A DNA stretch of 64,000 nucleotides from Triparma columacea (lineage: Eukaryota > Sar > Bolidophyceae > Parmales > Triparmaceae). Shown in pieces: positions 20,564-29,483 of this stretch. The notes below the pieces were generated by a model. It did not search any database, was not told the origin of the DNA, and saw only the letters and a program-made list of their open reading frames with translations. Each line of letters begins with the position of its first letter. Position 1 is the first letter of the stretch. The DNA lies in assembly GCA_030267965.1 (NCBI GenBank), contig BRYA01000036.1:22102-86101 (forward strand), in the 5' to 3' direction. A program made the position numbers and the translations under genes.

Positions 20564-21928
20564 CTACCGCCCGACGCGTCTATTCTTCTTCCTGATCCTT
20601 ACATCAATCCTCCCTATCCTCCACCCCTCCCTGAACTTGCCTAGGTCCCTATCGATCCTTTCCCTGAGTCTCTTAATCTCCCCCAGCACAATATTCCTCT
20701 GTCCCCCCTTATCAACCTCCAGCGTCACGTCCACCACCTTCTCCTTGTCCCTGGCGGATACGGCGTAGCCTAGGATGTAGGGGATCTCCTTGTTGAGGCC
20801 CTTGAAGCAGTGCTCCTTAACGATCTCTGTGCAGGCCGTGGTGAACCAGTCTGCGGAGATGGAGGAGTGCTGATCGTAGGCCGCGTACCACTCGTCGTCA
20901 TCATCATCGTCATCGTCATCATCGTCATCGTCGTCGTCGTCATCGTCGACGTAATGATCGTTGTTATGTTCTACATGATCACCCCCCCCCCCAACCTCCA
21001 CAGCCTCCACAGCCTCCACAGCCTCCTCCAGCCCACTCTCCCTAACAAACTCCTCAAACTCCTCCCAAATCTCGTCCCCAAAGTCCCCCTTCCTATCCCT
21101 AAAGTACTCCCCCCCCCCTTCCTCCCTTGTCGTTTTGTTCTTAATAAAGTTCAATATATCCTCGACACCTTCACCCTTCCTAGAGTCTGTATAAAAAACC
21201 TCCACCGCTCTTTCCCCCCTCCCGTCAATTCCCCCCAGCATATCAGCAGCTTCCAAAAGCTGTAACTTATCCTTAACCCTATCAACCTTATTAACAACAT
21301 ACGCAACATCATCGAACCCCTCCCCAACGAGGTTTGCTACGTTAGTAACGTTCTCACGAAGCCAGTTGTCTGGGTTTTTCTTACTCATCCTGCATACCCT
21401 AGAACCGTCAACAACGTGGAGACCAAGTCTATACCCTCCCCCACCTTCAGATAACGATGATAATACATGTGACATCGTTGCAGGGTTACCTTTTATATCT
21501 CTCACCCCCCCACCTCCTGTCTTGGTTTTACTACCCCCTCCACCTTTCTTCCTTGTTCTTACAGTCCCCCCATCGTCAGTTAAACCAGGTGTATCAACAA
21601 CGTCAACATCACCCCAAGGATACTCTAAAGTAGCCCTAACTTCTGATCTTGTCGTGTGTACTTTTGGTGATATCGCGGATATACCGTAGGATGTATTGAG
21701 GGAGAGGAGAGCTAGGGAACGGAGGAGAGAGGATTTACCGGAGTTCGGGGAACCTAGGAGTGATATTGTGGGAGGAGGACGGGGAGGACGGGGTGGACGT
21801 GAAGTAGAGAAGGTGTGGGAGATAGTGTTTAGGTAGAATGTGGAAAGGGGTTTGAGGGGATGTTGTTTGAGGGCATTTGAGGGAGTTTGAATGGAACGTT
21901 GTAGGGTATATATAGTTCGTAATGTCAT
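20564..21928 (-). CDS. ERAL1: Era-type GTPase, organellar (ERAL1-like)
   Basis: This is a single exon of 454 aa. The G-motifs are GSPNSGKSSLLRSL (G1), SPKVHTTRSEVRATL (G2, with the Era HTTR), DVVDTPGLTDDGG (G3) and YVVNKVDRVKDK (G4). The C-terminus carries the KH-type region (VTLEVDKGGQRNIVLGEIKR, LRERIDRDL, IDVRIRKKNRRVGR). Era binds the 3' end of small-subunit rRNA and helps ribosome assembly. An N-terminal Ser/Arg/Pro-rich extension (MTLRTIYTLQRSIQTPSNAL) suggests mitochondrial import. Odd features are a Gly-rich insert between G3 and G4, and an uninterrupted Asp run coded by a GAT/GAC triplet repeat (20895-20950) between the GTPase and KH parts. The gene symbol is by orthology guess. Confidence 0.85.
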   Translation of the reverse strand: MTLRTIYTLQRSIQTPSNALKQHPLKPLSTFYLNTISHTFSTSRPPRPPRPPPTISLLGSPNSGKSSLLRSLALLSLNTSYGISAISPKVHTTRSEVRATLEYPWGDVDVVDTPGLTDDGGTVRTRKKGGGGSKTKTGGGGVRDIKGNPATMSHVLSSLSEGGGGYRLGLHVVDGSRVCRMSKKNPDNWLRENVTNVANLVGEGFDDVAYVVNKVDRVKDKLQLLEAADMLGGIDGRGERAVEVFYTDSRKGEGVEDILNFIKNKTTREEGGGEYFRDRKGDFGDEIWEEFEEFVRESGLEEAVEAVEAVEVGGGGDHVEHNNDHYVDDDDDDDDDDDDDDDDDDEWYAAYDQHSSISADWFTTACTEIVKEHCFKGLNKEIPYILGYAVSARDKEKVVDVTLEVDKGGQRNIVLGEIKRLRERIDRDLGKFREGWRIGRIDVRIRKKNRRVGR

Positions 21929-22748
21929 TTTGAGTGGTTTTTTATCGGGTGTCGTTGAGTGTGAGGAGATAAAATGGAGTCTGAAGGAAGAATTGACGAG
22001 GTGGATTGAGGAAGTGATGGCTTTATATACCCCTGTTGCCGCTTATTTCAACCTTAATTCACACTATGGATTTAACTTTATACTATTAACTTATATGTAA
22101 TTTAGAACTCTCTTACTAGACGTATTTTGAAAGAAATGAAAAAATGGAAAAAAGCAAAAAAAGCAAAGAGATTGGGACCAAGGGACCAAATGGAAAAAAG
22201 ACCGAAAAATCGGTCCGGTCCGGTCCGGTCCTGGTCTTTTTTGGGACCGTACCAGGACCGGTCCTGTTGTTTCAGAACAGTCTTTTTTTGTCCTCGACGG
22301 ACCACTCCGAACGGTCCTTTTTTAGTACTTTTTGTCCTTTTTTGGTCTTTTTTGCTGAATTCACGCTGTCAGGGACCAGTAAGGACCGATAGGACCGGGA
22401 CCGGGACCGGACCGGACCGGACCAAAAAAATTCTCACACCCGGACCGCACAAACCCAATCTCTGAAAAAAGGTGGAAAGCTCAAAAAAAGATCAAACAAA
22501 TCGGAAACAAACAAATTCCAGCCCATTCCTCAAAAAGGCATTTCAGCACGAATCTACGTAAAATCGATACAACAGCCCCCATAATACTCCCCTTATCCCA
22601 AAAACACACCAATAACATCACATTATCAAAAGAAGAGAGAGAAAACAACCCAACAATCAACCCCATCTCGTAAACCATCCCCTCCACCTCTCCTTTCCCC
22701 ATCATACCAAACGCTTGACGCACATTTAACACATTCCCCCTCCACATA
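21929..22748. other. 820-bp divergent intergenic region with GGACC-rich inverted repeat
   Basis: It lies between the Era start (minus) and the PRP6 start (plus). Its centre (22140-22440) is low-complexity: A-rich GGGACCAAGGGACCAAATGG, then GGTCC tandems, T runs with TTTTTTGGTC/TTTTTTTGTCC, then GGACC tandems. No reading frame here looks like a protein; the 95-aa minus ORF at 22481-22768 overlaps the PRP6 start and has no recognisable motif. Confidence 0.6.
22211..22423. repeat. inverted GGTCC/GGACC tandem repeat (possible MITE-like element)
   Basis: The left arm at 22211-22230 is (CGGTC)n. The right arm at 22404-22423 is (CGGAC)n ending in poly-A (GGACCAAAAAAA), and is the reverse complement of the left arm over about 17-20 nt. 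About 170 nt lie between them and hold further GGACC/GGTCC words (GACCGTACCAGGACCGGTCC). It could fold as one long hairpin. Confidence 0.6.
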
Positions 22749-25506
22749 ATGTCAAGAACAGTGAACACCTACGACGGTCCCCCTCCAGCTGGTTACATTC
22801 CTGGAAAAGGTCGTGGTGCCACTGGTTTCACGACCCGTTCCGACGTAGGTTCCGCTTCCACTCTCGCCGGCGACGATGGTGGTGAGCAGTATGGGGACGG
22901 TGACGAGGAGGCTGATAAGATATACGCGGCTATTGATGAGAAGTTAAAGGGAAGACATAGTAAAAGGAAAAGGGAGAAAGCAGACGAGGATAACGACGGG
23001 AAGATTTCTGACCAGTTCAAGGACCTTAAGAGTAAGCTCGCAACAGTAAGCGAGGCGGAGTGGGCGAGCCTACCAGACGTTGGGGACAGGAGTCTAAAGT
23101 ACAAGCAGGTAAAGCGCGCTGAGATCTTCACACCCTTAGTAGACAGCATAATGGCCGACAACGCATCCAAGATTCGGGGTGACACCGAGTCCGTCCTAAA
23201 GGGTGATGCTGGTGGTGGGTTGGAGAGCATGGTTGGGGGTATGGCGTCCGCAAGAAACAAGGTAATAAGCATGACGTTGAACAACATATCAGACAGCGTA
23301 GGTGGCCAGACAGTCGTGGACCCAAAGGGTTACATAACAAGCCTAGCAAGTCAACGCGTTATCGGGGACGGGGAGATCGGGGATATTAAAAAGGCTCGAC
23401 TCCTCCTAAAGTCCGTCCGCGACACGAACCGTACCCACGGCCCCGGCTGGATAGCCGCAGCCCGCGTGGAGGAGTACGCGGGTGACTTGAAAAAGGCCAG
23501 GCAGATCATTAGGGAGGGTTGCTCGCAGTGCACGAAGAGCGAGGACGTGTGGCTGGAGGCTGCTAGACTGGCGGTTAATAAGGAGGTCGGGAAGGGCATT
23601 GTTGCGCATGCGATTAGCGGGATACAGGGGAGCGTTAAACTTTACCTAAAAGCCGCCGAGATGGAGGACGCCGTAACAGCCAAGAAGACGGTGCTTAGGA
23701 GGGGCATCGAGGCTGTCCCTAACAGCGTGAGACTATGGAGAGCGGCGATAGAACTCGAGAACAAGGACGACGCGAGGGTCATGCTGGGGAGAGCGGTGGA
23801 ATGCGTACCGGATAACCTTGACATGTGGCTTGCGCTTGCGAGACTTGAGACGTACGGGGAGGCTAGGAAGGTGCTTAATAAGGCGAGGAAGAAGCTGCCG
23901 GGGGAGGTTAAGGTCTGGATTACGGCAGCGAAACTTGAGGAGGGACAGGGGAAATTTGACCTTGTGGATAAAATTATCGCTAAGAGCGTAGGGGCGCTTA
24001 AGGATGTCGTCAAGAGGGACACATGGATGGAGGAGTCCGCAAAGTGCGGTGAGGGTGGGGCTGAGGAGACTGGGTGCGCTATCGTTAGACACGCCATTGG
24101 ACTCGGGGTGGAGGAGGAGGACAGGATGAGGACTTGGGAGGGGGACGCTAAGGGGTTCGAGGAAAGGGGTATGTGGAGGCTCGCAAGGGAGACGTGGAGG
24201 GTCGTGAGGAGGGAGTTCGGAGGGAAGAAGAAGGTATGGATCAAGAGCGTGGAGATGGAGAAGGAGGGAGGGAGCAGGGAGGAGATGGAGAAAATACTAC
24301 ACGAGGGAGTGGAGAGGGTGCCGAAGGCAGAGGTGCTATGGCTCATGCTCGCCAAGAGCCAGTGGGTTAGCGGGAGCGTCGAGCAGGCCCGGGGTGTCCT
24401 AGCCCGTGCCTTTGAGGCGAACCCTACGAGCGAGAACATCTGGCTGGCCGGGGCGAAGCTTGAGATGGACGAGGGGGAGTGGGAGAACGCGAGGGTCATG
24501 CTGAGGGAGGCGAGGGGGAAGGTCGACAGCAGGGGGGTGTGGATGAAGAGCGCGGTGCTGGAGAGGGAGAGAGGGAGGTACGAGGAATGCCTGGAGTTGC
24601 TGGAGGAGGGGGTGAAGAAACACGGGGACGCGTGGAAGGTGAGAATTTATAAGGAAGGGAGGAGGGAGGAGGGAGGAGGGAGGAGGGAGGAGGGAGGAGG
24701 GAGGAGGGAGGAGGGAGGAGGGAGGAGGGAGGAGGGAGGAGGGAGGAGANNNNNNNNNNNNNNNNNNNCCCCCCCCCCCCCCTCCGCAGCTTTATGTAAT
24801 CGGGGGTCAGGTCTGCAGCGACGACCTCTCCGGCAGGGAGGAGGATGGTCGGTCGTGGTACGAGAGGGGCATCAAGGAGTGCGGCGGCGGTCCCGGCGGT
24901 GTGATCCTCTGGATAGGAGTCGCCAGGCTCGAGGAGAGGCTCGGCAGGATCGGGAAGGCCAGGAGCCTGTTGGAGCTCGGGAGGCTCAAGAACAAGGGGA
25001 GCGACAGACTGTGGCTGGAGAGCGCGAGGCTCGAGAGGAGGATCGGGAACGACGAGGGGGCTAATAAGGTCATGGCTATGGGGCTTAAGGAGTGCCCCAA
25101 GAGCGGACTACTATGGGCGGAGGAAATCAAGACGGCAAAGAAGGTAGACCAGAAAAGGATAAGCATGGACGCCATTAAGAACTGCACGGACGACGTCAGG
25201 GTCGTGTGCGCGGTGGCACTACTCTTCGTGGCGGAGAGGAAGTACGTCAAGGCCAGGAAGTGGTTCCTGAGAGCCACGGTTTTGGACCCGAGCTACGGGG
25301 ACGCGTTCGTTGACTGGTACGAGTTTGAGGCGGGACTGGTGGGGGGGGGAGGGAAGGAGGGGAAGGAGGCGAACAAGGTTCTTAAACTATGCGAGGAGAG
25401 GGAACCGAGGTATGGGGAGAGGTGGGTCAAGGTCAGGAAGGGGATGGGGAACTTGAGGAAGGGGGTTGGGGAGGTACTGAAGATCGCAGCGGGGGTGGAG
25501 GCATGA
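22749..25506 (+). CDS. PRPF6: pre-mRNA splicing factor PRP6 (U4/U6-U5 tri-snRNP, HAT repeats)
   Basis: There are two exons, 22749-24638 and 24790-25506 (phase 0; junction DAWKLYVIGG). The N-terminal PRP1 domain has PPPAGYIPGKGRGATGFTTR, DEEADKIYAAIDEKLKGR, ISDQFKDLKSKLATVSEAEW and SLPDVGDRSLKYK. It is followed by PKGYITSLASQ, DIKKARLLLKSVRDTNR, HGPGWIAAARVEEYAGDLKK and many HAT repeats up to WFLRATVLDPSYGDAFVDWY and EREPRYGERWVKVRKGMGN. Gene order of motifs and length (about 868 aa) fit PRPF6, a scaffold bridging U5 and U4/U6 snRNPs. The only intron holds a GGGAGGA minisatellite and an N-gap, so its length is nominal but the coding sequence is intact. The later exon has long G-rich Glu/Arg/Gly codon runs. 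Confidence 0.92.
24657..24780. repeat. GGGAGGA minisatellite plus 19-N gap and poly-C in PRP6 intron
   Basis: Tandem GGAGGGAGGA-type units run from about 24657 to 24749, then N from 24750 to 24768, then a poly-C run to about 24780 just before the acceptor CCGCAG. The array probably collapsed or broke the assembly. Confidence 0.85.
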
Positions 25507-25605
25507 GGGTAGGGTAGGGAGTGGGGATAAAAAAACACTGGAAGAGTTCATTATCACAACAACAACAATAATTTCTATTCGGTCTCTATACACGCCTTCC
25601 GGCTG

Positions 25606-26075
25606 TCACCAGAACCATCCCTTGTTCTTCCTTTCTTTTATGTGAGCACCAGCAGTGAAGCCCTTATCCTCCTTCCTTTCCTTCTTTTCACCCACAGCCT
25701 CAACCTTATACCCGTACCCCAGCTGCGCGGTTGTGGGGGAGGGGGGTAAGATGATCTTCTTTGATTTTAATTTCGAGTGTTCTTCGGGGCAGCGCCACAA
25801 ATGAGTTTGGTAACCCCCCCACCCCCATCCCCACCTCTTGCCTCACCTCCTCCAGTGGCGTGTCTGCCATGAGTGCGTTGTCCTGCCTGCACTTTAGGTA
25901 AACCTTGCTCTGGTCCTGGCACTTGTGGTGAACCCCCTTGCTAGCTCTTAGGCACTTTTTGTACGTTTCCATGTAGGGCTTACAGGAGGCGAAGTGATCG
26001 AGAGGGAAGATACCGTTTATAGGAGGCTTAGGCTTCTGCTTTGAAGCTGAGAAATGCGACCTGAAAGAACGGGGA
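25606..26075 (-). CDS. COX19: COX19 cytochrome c oxidase assembly protein (twin CX9C)
   Basis: The central exon spans roughly 26070-25847 and the last exon 25722-25606, with donor GTGAG at 25846 and acceptor CGCAG at 25723. The sequence KPPINGIFPLDHFASC is the COX19 lead-in. The twin CX9C follows: CKPYMETYKKC and CQDQSKVYLKC. Then come DNALMADTPLEE and, across the intron, LGYGYKVEAV and AGAHIKERKNKGWFW. COX19 sits in the intermembrane space and helps deliver copper to complex IV. Its Cys pairs are oxidised by the Mia40 pathway. No in-frame ATG is found upstream of RSHFSASKQ within the exon, so the true start probably lies in a small upstream exon before the TTTCAG near 26062. The 5' end is unresolved. 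Confidence 0.85.
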
Positions 26076-26532
26076 GGGATGGAGCAGGAGAGGAATGGAG
26101 AGGAATGAGGGGGTGTTATTAGATACGGAGGGTGTAATAGTTGTTAATATATTAGTTCAGGGGCTAAGCAATCTGAAAATAAGGGTTACGTACATTTTTA
26201 GCTGCCAAAATTGAGGCAAATAAAATTGAGTTTCCAATTTTGTTTCAATTAATTCCATTTGACCCAATCAAGAACGTTGATACGCACAAACATCTACACC
26301 TACACATCTATTCAATATCTACAACACATCTAAGTCTACTTATACGTTCAAAAAAGCAGTAAAGCCTACAAAATACTCAAACTTCCTCCCACTCGACCTC
26401 TTCCTCATCTCCATCGTCTCTATCGTCTCCATCGTCTCCATCCTCTTCTCCCGCTTCTTCCTCGTCTTCCTCTCTCCTATCTCGTCCCCTTCCCCAACTC
26501 TTTTTCCTTTCCTTCCCCCCCCAATCAACCAA
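26076..26532. other. intergenic, shared upstream region of COX19 and ARL2
   Basis: AT-rich sequence (26140-26340) is followed by a pyrimidine-rich leader with CATCGTCTC-type repeats (26404-26445) leading to the ARL2 ATG at 26533. It may hold a missing first exon of COX19. I see no convincing gene on either strand. Confidence 0.5.
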
Positions 26533-27093
26533 ATGGGTCTCCTTTCAATAATCCGCAAGGTAAAATCAAAGGAGCGTGAGTGTCGTCTCCTAATCCTCGG
26601 TCTCGACAACGCCGGAAAGACCACCATACTAAAGTCCTTCAACGGCGAGGACATAAACACAATCTCCCCCACCCTAGGTTTCAACATAAAGACCCTAGAG
26701 CACAGGGGTTACACACTGAACTGCTGGGACGTTGGGGGACAGCAGACCATCAGGAGCTACTGGAGGAACTACTTCGAGAGCACTGACGGGGTCATATGGG
26801 TCGTCGACAGCGCTGACACTGTCAGGCTAGGAGACTGTAGGAGGGAGCTTTTGGAGTTGATGGGTCAGGAGAAACTTGCGGGTGCAAGCCTTATGATATT
26901 CGCAAACAAGCAGGACCTGAGAGGCGCCATGAGCAAGGATAAGATCAGGGAGGTGCTAGGGCTGGACGGGGTGGAATTCGAGAACAGGCACTGGGGGATC
27001 TTTGGATGCTCAGCGGTCACGGGGGAAGGACTACTTGACGGGATGGACTGGATGACGGAGGATATCAGTGGGAGGATATTCATGCTTAGTTGA
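26533..27093 (+). CDS. ARL2: ARL2 small GTPase
   Basis: This is a single exon of 186 aa, the standard ARL2 length. It starts [20 protein letters not shown] (Gly2 present). The P-loop is GLDNAGKTT, switch 1 [11 protein letters not shown], switch 2 [18 protein letters not shown], the guanine motif ANKQDL and the SAK-like motif [28 protein letters not shown] is characteristic of ARL2 rather than ARF1. ARL2 works with tubulin cofactor D in tubulin dimer folding and releases lipidated cargo from PDE6D-type carriers. The ATG follows a pyrimidine-rich leader. Confidence 0.92.
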   Translation: MGLLSIIRKVKSKERECRLLILGLDNAGKTTILKSFNGEDINTISPTLGFNIKTLEHRGYTLNCWDVGGQQTIRSYWRNYFESTDGVIWVVDSADTVRLGDCRRELLELMGQEKLAGASLMIFANKQDLRGAMSKDKIREVLGLDGVEFENRHWGIFGCSAVTGEGLLDGMDWMTEDISGRIFMLS

Positions 27094-27211
27094 AGGGGGA
27101 AGGGGGGGGGGGAGGTAGGATATCATTGTATAGAAATATAGCCCCAAACAAACTACAACTAAAATTCCAGCTGTAAAAACACTTCATTTGGGGTTTCTCC
27201 CCCCCCTCCTT

Positions 27212-27631
27212 CTACCATCTCCTCCTCCCTCCCCCTCCCATGAGTTCGTATATCCTCCCTCCAATCCATCCTCCTCCCACCCCTGCCATGACTCTAAAAA
27301 TCCCTTCGCTAAATCTGCAGTTAATACCCACGATACCTTCTATACTATCGTCGAACGAATCAATTGCATTCATTACAGTGATCCTATTTTCCCTCAGTTT
27401 AAGCTTTTCTTTAGTAAGCGTAATAGCATCTTGTATAAAAACACCCCTCTCCATACCTCCCCCCCCCCCTCCTCCTGCATTGTAGCATTGTTCTATCATG
27501 TTGTCCACGGTTGAATACACTTGTACTACGTCCTCGACGACGTTATCTTTGCATTGCTTAGCGGGGATTCTTGTGGAGAAGTAATAACCGAATGATAAAG
27601 TTAAGATGGGACGAAGTAGGGGGGGAGACAT
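27212..27631 (-). CDS. hypothetical protein, 139 aa, possible mitochondrial presequence
   Basis: This is a single exon. The start MSPPLLRPILTLSFGYYFST is hydrophobic/basic like a mitochondrial or signal sequence. The middle is helical (NVVEDVVQVYSTVDNMIEQC, AITLTKEKLKLRENRI). The C-terminus (FSEGIFRVMAGVGGGWIGGR) is Gly-rich and mildly hydrophobic. Poly-Gly (GGGGGGGG) is coded by a G run. No family is recognised. Support is the presequence-like start and the lack of simple-sequence bias over most of the length. It is convergent with ARL2. Confidence 0.45.
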   Translation of the reverse strand: MSPPLLRPILTLSFGYYFSTRIPAKQCKDNVVEDVVQVYSTVDNMIEQCYNAGGGGGGGMERGVFIQDAITLTKEKLKLRENRITVMNAIDSFDDSIEGIVGINCRFSEGIFRVMAGVGGGWIGGRIYELMGGGGRRRW

Positions 27632-28051
27632 GGGGATAAGGGGAGAGGGAAGACTATATGGAAAAGGATGGGGTACAAGGTTCTATGTTGGAGTGGTAGC
27701 GATTGAAGGGAGCGGGGAAGGGTTGAATTGAAGACGGATTCGAAATTTGGAATTTTGGAATGTGTCGAAGAACGAAGCGAGGAAGAGCAAATGTTTTGCA
27801 ACAGCAAATTTAAACAGAGTTCTTTCACCTCACATCGTTCCCTGTAAGTATCTCGATCCATGTGTTGGGAAATACGGGATCGTCGATAATAATAGCGCAC
27901 CAAATGGGCGAGAGTGGGCAATAGTCCCAATCAAATTTCCCAATATGATCCTGAGCTCGGTGGAAGCGAGAAAAGCACTTGCAGTTGAAAGCAACCCTGC
28001 ATAACGACTTACCCCCATTCCCCCCCCAAACACTCTTCACGTCTCTCAGAG
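27632..28051. other. intergenic, no gene seen
   Basis: 420 bp lie between the divergent starts of the hypothetical protein (27631 minus) and the giant receptor-like gene (28052 plus). Short open frames of 60-85 codons exist on both strands (for example 27747-28004), but none has recognisable motifs. The last 40 nt before 28052 are C-rich then pyrimidine-rich. Confidence 0.5.
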
Positions 28052-29483
28052 ATGTCTCACATTTGCCTAATCTTTTGGGCCTGCTTAGTCCTAGTCGGAG
28101 GGAGGTCGTTGGCTTCGGCGAATGTGGTCGATATGACCGGGCTGTTCAACAAGGTCAGTAATGGAGTGTGTACCGGCTGTAACACTGGCACCTCCATCAT
28201 GGCGAATGGTGGCACTACGATTCTAGCTGTTAAAACGTATAAATGTCCAGATGGGACTTGTGCAACCAGTGGCACCATGCTGATCACGAATGACTTGAAT
28301 GGAGAGGTCAAGTGTGTGGAGGACAACGCAAGCTGTGTGTTGGACGGAGAGAATGCAAGAAGAGGGTTGGGTACGTATGGAACTGGGAGTGGTACACTTA
28401 TTCTCCGAGCTCTCACCTTCGACAAGGGGTATACTAATATGGGTGGAGCGGTTTGGATTGAGGATGGTGCTATAATGGACTTGGAGCTCTGCGTCTTCTC
28501 CAACAATAGAGCTACAGATAGTACTTATGGAGGTGGAGCAATTTTTCTTCAGGGTAGTGGAACTTCTGTCAATCTTTACGCAACAAGCTTTAACGGAAAC
28601 ACAGCTGACTCAGGAACCGGTGCTGATATTTACAGCTACTCATTTGGTTCACCAACCATCTTCATCCACAGTACGTGCCCTGCTCCCTACTCCTTCAGCA
28701 CTCCAACCCAAGGTAAGACGAGAATGAGGATTCTGTAGTCTGGTCGGGTAAACCCACAACTAACTCCATGGCACTACTCTGCACCAATTCCTATTCCCTT
28801 CCCTTTCCTCTCAGGGTCCGCTTTGGATACTCACGGCACCATAGGGGGCAGTAAAAACTCCTTCACAGATTGCGGGGTTAGTGTGGTCGATATGAACGGG
28901 CTGTTCAACACGGTCAGTAATGGTGCAAATACCTACACTGGCAACTCCATCATGGCGAATGGTGACACTGCGGTTCTAGCTGTTCGGTCGTATAAATGCT
29001 CAGATGGGACTTGTACAAGTAGTTATACCATGCTGTTCACATATAACTTGTATGGAGAGATCATATGTACACTGGACGATGCGAGCTGTGTGCTTGATGG
29101 AGAGGACGGAAGAAGACTCATCTGGTTGGACGGAACTGGGAGTGGCTCACTTACCCTCAGGGCTCTCACTTTTTACAAAGGAAGTGCATCTGCTGATTAT
29201 GGCGGAGGGGTTTACGTTAAGGCCGGCTCAGTCATCATTCAGCTTTGTGTCTTCTCGAGCTGTAACTCTATAGAAAATTGGACTATTTTCGGTTACTCAT
29301 ATGGGGGCGGAGGGCTCTTTGTCATGGAAGGTAGTGGTACCACCACCGTCGATTTCTACGGAACGAGTTTCAGCGGAAACGGTGCAAACTCAAACAACGG
29401 TGATGATATTTACAGGCATGCCGGGACGGTCACCATCCATAATACGTGTCCTTCTCCCTATTCATCCGGTTCTCCAACCAAAG
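28052..29483 (+). repeat. tandemly duplicated exons 1 and 2 of the giant gene
   Basis: Exon 1 and exon 2 align along almost their whole length. Both hold VVDM(T/N)GLFN(K/T)VSNG, NSIMANG-type, YKC(P/S)DGTC, DASCVLDGE, TGSG(T/S)L(I/T)LRALTF and CP(A/S)PYS. The copies of each element are 780-800 nt apart. Exon 2 is bounded by phase-1 introns on both sides, so it can be duplicated without frame loss. The beginning of exon 3 (GSALDTYGTVGG) repeats the start of exon 2 (GSALDTHGTIGG). Confidence 0.8.

Noticed and set aside
22481..22768. 95-aa minus-strand frame upstream of PRP6
   Set aside because: It overlaps the PRP6 start codon, has no recognisable motif and no alternative support.
27747..28004. 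Open frames on both strands between ARL2 and the giant gene
   Set aside because: Short, unrelated to any family I know, and mutually overlapping; treated as intergenic.
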